Both the position numbers and the translations under genes were made by a program. Shown one piece after another: positions 46,672 through 57,410 of a stretch of 64,000 nt of DNA. The stretch is from Hymenopellis radicata (lineage: Eukaryota; Basidiomycota; Agaricomycetes; Agaricales; Physalacriaceae), in contig JADNRX010000165.1 in assembly GCA_015501595.1 (NCBI GenBank), positions 1 through 64,000 on the forward strand, in the 5' to 3' direction. Each line of letters starts with the position of its first letter. The stretch's first letter is position 1. The notes under the pieces are model-generated. The model saw nothing but the letters and a program-made list of their open reading frames with translations, did not search any database and was not told the DNA's origin.

Positions 46672-48604
46672 TTAATACGCACTCCCACCCCCGGCCGACT
46701 TGCGTGGGTCATTCGCCGCCTCAAACACCCCATCCGCATCCCTCACAATAACATGGCTCGTACTCCCGCTATATGCCTCCCCACTCACATTATACCCAAG
46801 CCCCATCAAATATCCCACTGTACTATTACTGAACGCCGCAATCCCCAACTGAACACCCGCCTCATAAAACGTCGTATCCGACTCGTTATATAATCCCTCG
46901 AACAGCGTCGAGGGTCCAAGCTGCTCGTGCCAGCGTGGAGTGTATGCCGCCTCCTCCGCAGACAACCTTAGGTCGAGGTGGTGGTGCAGATTCTGGAGCG
47001 TCGCCGTGATGATACGCGACCCGCCCGCGGAGCCCGTCGCCATGATCAACTGGCCCGTGTGCAGGTCCTCCGCAATCGAAGACGCGATTGACGACTGCGG
47101 TCGCTTGAACGGACGTATAAAGTTCACCGGGCTCGGCGCGAATCCAAACGAATTGCTCAACCCCGGGCTCGAAAAGTCGTCCATCTCATCGTTGAGAATT
47201 ATTCCTATCCACAAATAATGAAGAGGGGTGAAAAAGATTGAACAGAACACTAACCATCTTCAGTCATAACCTGACTGCCCCAATACAAGTTAACTGTTGT
47301 TGTCAACGACACAGCGTTCCCATCTTTATCCACCGCAACCATATGTGAGGTGCCGTTATCGCTCAGAACCTGGTACGACGCGGGATCGTAGTACTTGGCC
47401 ACGTACGTCGTATTCTGCGGCAACATCTCCCTCACCTTCTCCACTACCTCCTCTGTCAAATACGTTTTCTCCAATCTAGTTACATTTTTTGTAAATGCTG
47501 GATCCCCAAAGTTCGTCCTCTGACCATACGCAAACTTGGTGGCCTGGATGAGCTGGTGCGTGCGCAAATCAGTCTCCGTGTCACCGGCATACGCGTCAAA
47601 GATCCGCAGAGCAGAGAGCACGACAGAGCCGGAAGACGGCGCGACGGTGGAGAAGATACGGAAGCGCCCACGGTAGGTGATGTTGTTCGGAGAGCGCACG
47701 ATCGCGGTGTAGTTTGCAAGGTCTGCGGGGGTCAGAATTCCGCCAGCAGCACGCGCAGCAGTGCTCGTCCTCTCTGCAAGCGGGCCCTTGTAAAACGCGT
47801 CTGCGCCGTGTAGCGCAAGAGTCTCGAGAGTCTTGGCATACCTTTTCCGATAAAGAGTGCTTCCTTTTCTCGCTAGTGTTCCATTTGGAGCGTATGTTTC
47901 CGCCCAAAGGGGGTCCGCGGTGAGGAAAGGGTAGCTCGCTGTTGTCTGTTAGGTATCATAAAATGTTGGAAGACAACAGCATACAAGCCAAAGCGTCTTC
48001 GAGATCCTGGGTCACTGTGAACCCATACCGTGCTAGCCTAATCGCTGGTTGGAAGAGTTCGGCCCATGCAAGTTTGCCATGTCGCGCATGTAAAGTCTGC
48101 CACCCGCGCAGCTCTCCTGGAACACCCACAGATAGCCCGCCAACAGTCGACGCGGTGGGGTTGGTATTATTCGAATACATGGTCTCGTTCCCTAATGCGG
48201 GCATCGTCTCTCTGAAGTCAATCTACGCAAATCAGCACCAGTCCAAAGAGCAGAAACACGCATACCGTCTCATACGATGCCCTTCCATGTTTTCCCTGCG
48301 ACCGAACCAGCATAAACCCGCCGCCGCCAATGCCACAGTGGAACGCGTTGATAGTCCCTACGCACAGGCCAGTCGCGATGATCTGGGCAGGATAAACCCG
48401 TATTCAACATAGGTGATATGAACATACCGCGTCTGCAGCACTCCCGCCTCGCATGAGCATCCCGACCCCGACGTCCGAGCATTCTGCGACCTCGCTGACT
48501 ACAGCGCCGTTTTTGCCCTTCTGGTCTGCGTTGCGCGGGAGCACCGAAGCATACGCAAAGGCTGTAACGGCAAGTAACCAAATCGCAGTCCGGATGCCCG
48601 CCAT
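46672..48604 (-). CDS. Gamma-glutamyltransferase (GGT)
   Basis: Starts at the ATG at 48,604 (MAGIRTAIWLLAVTAFAYAS, signal peptide or anchor) and ends AGGGSAY. Seen in order: MLMRGGSAADA and FHCGIGGGGF (near 48,300-48,470), VDFRETMP, TVGGLSVGVPGELRGWQTLH, LTPADLANY, then NGTSHMVAVDKDGNAVS, whose Thr is the autocleavage site and nucleophile of the small subunit (near 47,355), TTVNLYWGS, and the substrate-binding GSAGGSRIITATLQN. The precursor is ~590 residues, as usual. It cleaves glutathione and other gamma-glutamyl compounds outside the cell or in the vacuole. About five introns, the clearest near 47,200-47,253. Confidence 0.92.
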
Positions 48605-49758
48605 GGGGTGATGGAGGTCGGAAGCAAGAACTTGAAGAAGCACTGATGCTAGGAAATCGGGTCTCGCAGTGGTCTCGCCCGGCATACTGTTCATCAATAT
48701 TAATGAGACCTTGTGCCGGTGATAAGACGCTCTAACTCGGCGTTCTCGTGCCACCGACAACAGTGGGGCAGAAGACGCGTCGGTCGGTATGTTTTCACTG
48801 ATAGTTCCTGGCCATGCGGACCCCTAGGTCCAGGATTAGCACCAGCCGCCATCTACTCCAGGAAATGACAAGGAAATGATGCACGATGCTTCGAGACGTC
48901 TAGTAGACCTGCGATTTGAATGGACGTCGAGCAGTCGTGGACAGCAGCCTGCCGGTAAGACTGAATGGGGGCCTGCGAAAACGTGAAGCAGCGTTTGAAG
49001 GAGAGGAGGTCTTTCGGGTTCCTGACAGTTTCCTGACGGAGAGAGGTCAAATAAACGCGTCCCGACTAGGACGGTGATGCGGATATCACGGCACTGTCGA
49101 CGCGACCAGCCATTCTTGGTAATGGTTGGCGTGTGCCGGGGGAAGTCGGGAAAGGCGCGTCCCCAAGACACATTGTTTGGCGACGCGTTTGTATGTAGTA
49201 CTAGCTGTCCGCTACGTATACGCGCGTGTGCTTGCTGATCCCTCGCATGACATGTAAGGCCGACAAGTTCGCGGCCTGGCGCCATGGGGGAAAACAGTGT
49301 CCACGATGAGATACAATGCTGTAGATGTCGAATGGCGGGATGACGGGCAGAAGCATCCGACCATACCGGATGGCTGTCACTTTCGCGCACTTGACTGCTG
49401 AGCGCTGAGCAGCCAGGCACCGTTTAGCATAGGCTCTTTGAAGGACGTCGAGGTGCCAGAGTTGTGTCGTGATCGTGATGGTGCAATGCCAATATGGTCG
49501 GACATCGGCCGAGATCAAGCCGAGATCCCACGCCTTGTCGCGATCGATTCCAAGGAGGTGCTCATTCACTAGTGACTACGTATACTTACACGAACGAGTT
49601 ACATTCAGGATGCGTACTGTGCACTCTTTGCTTGCCAGGAGGAACGGCATGTATCAGGACGGAGCATCGCGGAACAGCTGGAGAAATCAGGACTCAAGTT
49701 TTATAGATACACAACACTCTGTTGCTCTTAAATACGAAGACAGGTAAAATCACCGCGT
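48605..49758. other. Intergenic
   Basis: Promoter side of GGT and 3' side of the WW-domain gene. Minus-strand frames of 120-190 codons at 48,836-49,569 have no recognisable features and are taken as chance. Confidence 0.45.
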
Positions 49759-51490
49759 TTACGAGTGGTGATAGCCATGATGTGCCCCATAAGGATGGCC
49801 TCCAAACCCATGAGCTTGCGCAGGAGTGTAATGTTGAGGTCCCCCGTGTCCCGCCGCCAAAGGCGGATTACCATGCCCACTGCCGCCAAACGACGGCTGG
49901 CCACCTTCGTAGTACGACTGATTCTCCCCAAACGGCGGCCCCGCGCCATACCCCGCCGCCGCCGTGTTTTGCGCCTTCATCATATCCAACAAATTCTGCT
50001 GTGCCTGCAACTGCTGCTGCTCGAGATACTGCAACATCTGCATCGTCTGCTGCGACTGGCCATGCAAGTACGGATTCGGCTGCTGCGACGGGTTGTAGAT
50101 GGGAGCCGGAGCGGGCGGGGGATGGTACACCGGAGGCTGGTACGCGGACGGCGCTGGCGTACTAGTAGTATGCGTGCTCTGTTTCTGTATCTTCATCAGC
50201 TCACTAATAATCGCCTTATAGTCTATACCACTCCCAGACGACTGCTGCTGCTGCTGCTGGGGTTGCTGTTGCTGAGTCTGCAGAATCGAATCAATGACAC
50301 TCTGATAATCCGCTCCAGGCTGACCCTGCGCCACCGCCTGGAGTTGAGAAAAGTCAAAGCCAGGTATGCTTGCCGTATCGCCACCAATGCTCATACCAGA
50401 GAATATGCTGCTCAGGCCGTCAACGACATCCGACGATAAGATTCCTCCCGTAAGTGCACCGAGCAAAGCTCCGCCTACACTCTTCAACGCCACGGACCCG
50501 ACGGCTTTGCCCACATCCGTCATCAAGCCTCTGTCGTTCGACTGTGTAGAAGGATTTTGGTACGGGGTCGGATGGGGACGCTGAGTTTGCGACATCGACT
50601 GTTGCTGGATCGGCGGAGGTGGAGGTGGGGACTGTTGCATAACAGGTGGTCTAGGCGGAGGCGGAGGAGACTGCTGCATAGAAGGTGTTTTTTGTGGCGG
50701 CGGCATAGGCGGGGAGTGTACAGGGTACGTGGGATGAGAAGGCTGTGGGGAGAAGGGACCAGTCGAATATCTTTGGGGACTAGTAGGCTGCTGCATGGGT
50801 GGGTTGGCCTGTGTCTGATATCGAGTTGCTAGCGGTGGACCAGCAATGCTAAAATTACCGGAATTCGAATGTCGCGACATCGGCGTTTCGTGACTGGGTG
50901 AACGAGGATTCCCAGCGCTAAACGACTGCTGCCCATTTGGAGACACCGGAGCGCGCGCAACAAGTGCCACTGTTGGCGTTGATCGAGGGGCAGAGGTCAA
51001 GTTTTCGGACGTCCGAGCAGAGTTGGTGACAGCAAACGAACTAGAATAGGTAGTCGCTCGCTGATGATGGCGATAATTGTCCGGTACAGGCGGGGGAACA
51101 GAGGGTGTTTGATAGGTGCTAGCTCTATGCGGCTGAGGATGAGTTTCCTGAGACGTGTTACCAGCCGCTGGAAGCGCGCTAGCGTACAATCTCTGTGCGA
51201 AGCTCATAGACGCCATCGGGGGCTGCGTCGTTGTAGGAGAAGTTGGCGGAGGCTCGGACTCCGAAGGTTCAGAGCGTTCGTCGTCGTGTATATCGAACCT
51301 AGAGCATGACAGGAGTTCTTCTCAAATGCTTGACTACAGCAGGAAATAAATACCAAACGTTTCCCCTGAAAAGGAAGCAAAAGTTCATGAATTTGAAGGA
51401 TCTACACGCATTGAAAGAATAGGGAACTCACTGTTCGTCGTACCGTTCAACCCAACCAGGGGGCAATGGTTGAGATTCCGAGATTCGCAT
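49759..51490 (-). CDS. WW-domain-like, Pro/Gln-rich protein
   Basis: Three exons (51432-51490, a 12-nt microexon 51355-51366, and 49759-51298) join to a frame of ~536 residues. The N-terminus PLPPGWVERYDEQGNVW is the first half of a WW domain, but the second half (strand 3 and the second Trp-x2-Pro) is replaced by the acidic FDIHDDERSEPSESEPP. Then come long Pro/Ser/Gln-rich stretches and a Gly/Ala segment (SVGGALLGALTGGIL) like that of the neighbour gene at 53,816, a Gln run, and a His/Gly-rich end (HPYGAHHGYHHS). Possibly a scaffold or phase-separating protein. Head-to-head with its likely paralog. Confidence 0.7.
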
Positions 51491-53029
51491 GATCACAGAG
51501 GTCGATAACGGGACTCTGGTTTGACTCTGAGATGGTACGCGTTATATACCCGTCATGTCAGGGTGTAATATGATATAAATCCCATATGCGCGGGGCTGCC
51601 TGTCAATCGTCGACGACAGGCGGCAGTGCCTGCTGTCATTTTTAACACGCGTACCTAGGCCTGTTGTACGCGATTCGATAGTCTTCCGAGGGAGCATTAG
51701 GTGCAGATTGAGTACATGTTTGGCCTAGGGATGTGGAGAAGTGGACAGGCAGACAATTAGAGTCACGAACAATACGGTGTTGTGGTTTGAAATTTAGCAA
51801 TCAAACTAAACGGAGCTGTACCAGGATCGACCCATGGCCGTACATCCATCGCATCAGCATATCCAGACCTGCAATCATCAGTGTCCAGCGGTCAATTAAG
51901 CCTGCCACCGCTGAGATCCGGTTAGCATGAGAGTAAACAACAGAGCTCAACGACGTGGGAAACTATTTCGGTGATCGGACCGCGTCTCCGCACTGGGGGA
52001 GAGTGGCGCTTCTTTTCACCAAACCAACTACACTTCCTGCCATCATCACCAACACAATATCACAAACCGCTTTTCTGCTCCTTTCTGCTGGCATCAGACT
52101 TCTAACGCACCAAATAATCCTACTCGACCAAGTCGCAGGGCCGGAATCATCTCATCGGTATCTATCGGTATGCGCTTGCTCGTCGCGTCTGATATCGGTG
52201 CGTACACGTGAAGCAATCTATCAACTCTTGCTGGTGCTGAAAGTTCTCTTCAAAGATCCTGAAAGAACGTTTTCTTAGGGAAATGTGAAGAATTACAATC
52301 CCTTCGCCCACGCTGCCTGCCGCGCTAAGCATATTGGTATCTTCTTCAAATGCTACATAATATCAATATGACTATCTGATACCACCAACTTTGTGACGCG
52401 ATCCGCTTTCGGCTCAGCTACTTACTGTGTCGCGACCGCCTTGCCTCGAATACAACGAGCATTACGATAAGGAGCAAGGTGTCGAGACGCGACTCCTTCA
52501 TTGTCTCTGGTGCGTCCGTTTGACTTTGCAAGTCAGTCGAGGAGGGATATTAGTAGTGATGCCGCCAATCGGTCTCTATCCACGCGACCGCTAGATTGCA
52601 GTAAGGTCTAGGGTGGGTCACATACCAATTTGGTACTACAGGTCATAACCATATCCCGACGCAGCTGTATCAAAATAGTCCCCCGTCGATTTTCCCGATG
52701 CGCCTGACTCAGTGGACGCGTCCCTCTCAACAGCGGTGAGTTAAAATCTTTGAAATCTACGGAGTTGTAACTTACCGGTATCCATACAAGTCGGTGACCG
52801 TGGCCATCGTACCGTCTGCATTTACCGTCAGGCGTATGGGCATAAATGCCTGAGATTATTAATGCTTTCTGTCTGTGGCCACATGCGAAGTAAGTCCTTC
52901 TGGTTCCTGTGCATGCCAGTCTCATCAGATTTCACATCTTCAGCGTCAAGACTCTTTCGTAAAAGAGCAGCGCTGTTGATCCGGCCTATTATCATGTACC
53001 CGGCGCTTCCGTTGGATGTCCACTAGGAC
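51491..53029. other. Intergenic, shared upstream region of two WW genes
   Basis: No gene was recognised. Frames of ~100 codons at 51,955-52,278 and 52,608-52,925 lack any supporting signal. Confidence 0.45.
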
Positions 53030-53490
53030 CCCCGAAAATGCTACCAAATGTCTGATCCAGGTGCGGATAAAAATTGAACTTTTTGGCCAAAATGTGTGGT
53101 CCCTGTGCGGATAAAATCCGACCTTTTTGTCAGAAATGTCTGAGCCGGGGTGCGGATAAGAACTTGGGAGCCAGACGAGGTCTGATGCCTGTCCGGATAA
53201 AATTTTGGGTCTGTCGGATGCTCGTGAGCCGAGCGGCATTGGATCGGCCTGGAGAGGGAAAACTTGATCAAAGTTGGGCAAAAGTCCGTCTTTTGACTGT
53301 TTCGGCGTAAATTTACCTTGTTTAGCCAGAATCTTGGCATTTTTCATCATATCGGGGCGTGCCGTAAAATTTTGCGCCACATCTAGGTCTGGTACAAGGT
53401 CCGGATAAAAATCGAGCATTTTTGAGGTCTAATCCTAGGTGCGGATACACCTTCCTTTTTGGGATCCGGATAACTCGGTGGCTCGGGGAT
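53030..53490. repeat. Degenerate GTGCGGATAAAA tandem repeat
   Basis: Seven or more loosely spaced units with the core gtgcggataaaa or tccggataaaa, commonly followed by a T-rich tract (ctttttg) and then aaatgt, spaced ~50-70 bp (cores near 53,062, 53,108, 53,150, 53,192, 53,399, 53,437 and 53,465). On the minus strand it is open for 157 codons with repeated FYPDL/FYPHR words, judged to be a by-product of the repeat. Confidence 0.65.
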
Positions 53491-53815
53491 CAGACATTTT
53501 GGGGCATTATCGGGGTCCTTGTCCACTTCGTTTCTTGTCAGAGATGGTGACCGATTTAGTGATAGAATGCGTATGTAACCCTAAACGCAAGTCCGAAATC
53601 AACATCGACCAATCCGCTTACGGTACAATAGTCTGGGTCTCTTGTTCAGCTTTTAGCAGTCCATCTATACAGCTTGGTGGGAGAGCTGAGGTGGCGGAGC
53701 GATTTCGGACTTGGTCAGATGGCACAGCTTTTGCCGGTCTGCGTGATGCGGTGCCGAGGCCGCTTTATAAGTTCCTCCCACCTACAGCCGTGGACACTGT
53801 TTACTTTCCCCTCTC

Positions 53816-54754
53816 ATGTCCCAGCCTCCTGCATACGGCGAGCAGCCGCCTGTAAACCCGGACTCGCGGCCTCTGCCGCCTGGCTGGGTCACACAGTACG
53901 ACGCAAAGTACGCCCCGCCTTCCGCATCCTTATCGATCAAATCACTAACGATTTAATAATCAGCTACAAGACGTGGTACGTATTGATGTGCATGCTCGCC
54001 CTATCCCGACGTGCTCATCCAGAACCAGGTTCTACGTGAACACACACGCCAACCCACCGACGCCCAGCTGGACACATCCACTCGGACCCCCGCCGCCCCC
54101 TCCTTCGCAGTTCACACCCCCTTCCGGACCGCCCCCGCCGGATAACAGGGGATACGACCAGAACCAGGGCTACGGCTACAATGGCCCGCCCCAGGGGCAG
54201 TATGGCGGCGGCGGCGGCTACAATGGAGGATACCAGCAGCCACCTCCACAGCAGGGTTACGGCTACGGCCAACCTCCACCGCAACAATACGGAGGCGGCG
54301 GTTACCCTGGGGCAAGTACGAAAGGTGCGCATATGACCCCATCCCGTGCCAGGCCTTCCTTATGTATTTTTATAGGCGCAGGAGGTGGTATGCTTGGTGG
54401 TCTATTAGGCAAGATCGGCGGTGGCGGTGGTGGAGGAGGAGGAGGAGGAGGAGGGTATGGACAGCCTGGATATGGAGGAGGTGGATATGGTGGTGGATAT
54501 CAGCAGCAGCCTCAGGTCATGTATGCCCAACAGCCTCCCAAGAAGTCGGGAGGTATTGGTATGGGTGGTGCTCTAGCCATTGGTGCTGGTGGTCTCATTG
54601 GAGGCGCGCTTCTTGCTGATGCAATCGACGACCGCGAAGAGGATGCATACCAGGACGGTGAGCAGTAATGTGTCTATGTATGGCCATGAAGCTCACTTTT
54701 ATCATAGGATTCGAGGATGGTGGAGGAGGAGACGACTATGGCGGCGATTTCTAA
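53816..54754 (+). CDS. WW-domain, Gly-rich protein
   Basis: Five exons (53816-53907, 12-nt microexon 53964-53975, 54029-54315, 54376-54657, 54708-54754) total exactly 720 nt, 239 residues. A complete WW domain (LPPGWVTQYDANYKTWFYVN, then THANPPTPSWTHP) occupies residues ~20-55, with Trp at both conserved positions. After it come a Pro stretch, YGGGGGY/GYGYGQPPPQQ repeats, a polyglycine run, MGGALAIGAGGLIGGALLAD (Gly-zipper-like hydrophobic segment) and an acidic end (EDGGGGDDYGGDF). It probably binds proline motifs and may associate or aggregate through the Gly-rich part. A TTTATAA lies ~50 bp upstream. Confidence 0.85.
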
Positions 54755-55323
54755 TCTGTTTCTCCCGCATTTATACTGTCTATTTCTGGTCTTGTCTCCT
54801 GGCATTCTGAGTATCTGTGATTCATCCATACCGTCTCTGTTTTTATTCTCTTCTTTGTGTCTGTACACACGCGGAATATGATGTATCAATTTGTGTCCTC
54901 TGCCTTGACCAAGATTCCTGAGCATTTGGCGTGAGTTGGTGTGTTGCTGGTACCTAGGAAATGTCATAATTATGTGAACGCACCTGGTACTATATTAGAA
55001 AGGGAATAATGAGCCAAGTATGCCATAGAGACGCGTCACACTTACACATTTTAGCAGTGCTGAACCTATACAATAGTAAATCCGGAATATAGACATAATA
55101 GAGACGAGTGGGAATACTCGATTCAACGATTGCTCACCTAGAAATAAGTGCTAGAGCACAAGTCCAGGATTCAGACAAACTCGGCTGTCATGCGCTTCAG
55201 GTCCGAGATATGTGGGCTTCAAGGCGCCCAAATCTAGACAGAGATGTAAGCACGACAACACGTCAAATCCTGCACGACCACGGCCGATTCAAAGTATAGA
55301 AGTCGTATTCCCTACAAACGGAG
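54755..55323. other. Intergenic
   Basis: 3' flank of the WW gene. No gene was recognised. Confidence 0.5.
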
Positions 55324-55870
55324 TCAGGACAAAACGCACTGCCTAGCAGCGCGGCGACAGTGAATGCCCAGAACCGCCTGTGAAGTTCTCATCTTCTCGG
55401 CCAAGGGAGACGGTACGTTCGATACCAGGCAGCTCTTTCCAAACGATATCGTCAACACGAAGCAGCCTCCATAGATACACCTCCCATGTAGCCCGCTCCA
55501 AATCAATAATCAGCCATCTCCTCCAACTGAAGGTCTCACCGGTGAAATCAGAAGACAACGAAGCCTACAACGACAGACAAACTCTCCGCTTCTGCATACA
55601 GTGAAGCATACGAATCGCCCTCCGGCAGTCCGTCACAGCAGCAAAGACGCGTTGTTCAGGAGCATCCGGGGAGCGAAATTGACAACCAAGACGCGTTGAA
55701 GGTGAAAGGCGCAGGACCCCCCGGACCCGACGAGGGTGGAGGACAGCTGTATCCTTGGTCGCACTGACTGGGGCGGACTTCAGATTGAAATGTGTTTGGA
55801 GGTGAAGCGCTTACCATGCTCCGTCTGGAACGATGCGCAAGTGCCTGCTTTGATCGAGTCTGCCTAAGGG
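55324..55870 (-). other. Possible small minus-strand gene, unrecognised
   Basis: The minus strand has a CATATAAAT element near 55,905 and protein-like segments: DSYASLYAEAESLSVVVGF near 55,600, then FSWRRWLIIDLERATWEVYL, LLRVDDIVWKELPGIE and ending ..HSLSPRC at 55,343. A donor GTAAGC at ~55,815 directly follows an ATG. I could not join these into one frame. A ~130-residue protein related to small basidiomycete families is possible. Confidence 0.25.
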
Positions 55871-56171
55871 AGACTAGCTTTTTGCCTTACAGCCGGCAAA
55901 TTTATATGACATGCGTTGAAAAAGACTGATGAGTTCACTGTCTGGGGTTGCTGCCAATAGAAATCTCTAAATATTCGGACATTTCTGGGAGCTAAGAGTT
56001 CGGGAATGTAAGATTCAAGTCGAAGGAGAGGTACAATGGATATGCCTTGGGTACAGTATACAGTAACGAACTATTTGCAAGAATTAGAAACAAATACATT
56101 ATCGGTGATCAAGAGTGGCAGAAATAGCATGCACATACGAATACGAAGAAAATAGAACGGCCGGACTTTGC
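55871..56171. other. Intergenic
   Basis: Lies between the possible small gene and the HMG-box 3' end. Nothing recognised. Confidence 0.5.
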
Positions 56172-57050
56172 TTAAGCCTTTCTCTTCTTCTTCTCCTGCT
56201 CCTTCGAGGTGGCCTTGTGCTTTTTGGGAGGAGGCGCCTCTTCCTCGTCGCTGCTGCTGGCACTGGAGGAGTCACTGTCATCGCCGTTTGCTTTGCCAGA
56301 GGATGAGGCGACCGACTCTTCATCATCATCGTCTTCCTCTTCCTCTGAATCGGACACGACCTCTGGAGTCTTGGCCGATTTCTTGCCCTTGGAGCCCTCG
56401 TCCTTTGCCTGCACCTTTGGCTTGACGGCTTTTTCTTTCTTGGCTTTCTTGTCGGCGATCTGAAGCATAGTCAGCGACGCGTCGGTGATGGCGGGCGAGA
56501 AACATACGGGTAGCGGGGAGGGACTATCGCCATTTGCGGCGGCTGTCGCCTTATAGTCGGTCATGTCAGATTTGTATTTCTTGTCTGCTTCAGCGTGTCT
56601 GTCTACATAGGGCTATAGGGAATGTTTAATGTCGCGCCACAAATTAGAATATAAGTCTACCTACCTTTTTGGCAGCGTCGGTCATTGTTGCCCATTCTTG
56701 AGAGATGAGCTTGCCGAGCTCTAGGTGGGATAATTCAGGATAAGTCTTCTTGAGCTGCTGGCGTTTTTCGATTTGGTAGAGGAGGAAACTGGACGCGGGA
56801 CGCTTTGGCTGAAGAGGATCGCGGGCGACCTTTGCGACGCGCTTACGCTTTCCGGTCTCTTCGTGGCCGGCGAGAGAGGCGTAGTAGTTGATATACTTTT
56901 CGGTGCTCGCGGCGGCAGCGGAGATGGCGCTGGCGAGGGTGCGCAAATCGCGGACGAGCTAGACAAAAACGCGGTCAGTATGGCGCGCAAAGCGTGTCGA
57001 GGAGGACGACGGACCTCCATGCCTGGTAATTCGTCGGGGGACGGGGCCAT
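56172..57050 (-). CDS. HMG-box protein (NHP6/FACT-type)
   Basis: Four exons. The first is 57015-57050 (MAPSPDELPGME), then LVRDLRTLASAISAAA.. runs into the HMG box starting DPLQPKRPASSFLLYQIEKR with ELGKLISQEWATMTDAAKKP and YVDRHAEADKKYKSDM. The end is a Lys-rich linker, an acidic tract (SDSEEEEDDDDEES) and a basic tail (KKHKATSKEQEKKKRKA). A single HMG box plus acidic tail is typical of non-sequence-specific chromatin proteins. About 235 residues, nuclear. It is divergently arranged with the PNUTS-like gene, their starts only ~360 bp apart, so they may share a promoter region. Confidence 0.87.
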
Positions 57051-57410
57051 TGATGAGGAAAGTGGTATGTGGGAGTTTTGTTGACGGTGGCTTGAACAGG
57101 TTTGAAGGGGTTTCAAGGCTTTTGTTGAAGAAACCAAACACAACAAACACCTTTTTTTTGTTGAGCCGGAGTAAGCCGCTGACATAAGATTGAGCGTGGG
57201 GATTTAGGTCGCCGCTTAAAGCGCAGGTCTGCTCATCGCAGCCAACGACCAACTGCCTTTCAAGAAATTGCACAGACGCGCTCGACGGCGAGAAAAGCTC
57301 TCTGTCTCCGTCACGGCCGACAGCGAGCAGCGCGAGTGCCGCTCTAACCGTCGTAGTCGCCCCCCCCCAATAAGACAGAAGACGTGGTAGAGAAGTGTCC
57401 GAAAGTTGTA

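Noticed and set aside
48836..49569. Minus-strand frames of 122-194 codons upstream of GGT
   Set aside because: No signal peptide, domain, intron structure or promoter was recognised, and the frames overlap one another.
52946..53419. A 157-codon minus-strand frame with repeated FYPDL/FYPHR words
   Set aside because: It coincides with a degenerate tandem repeat and has no start context, introns or family match.
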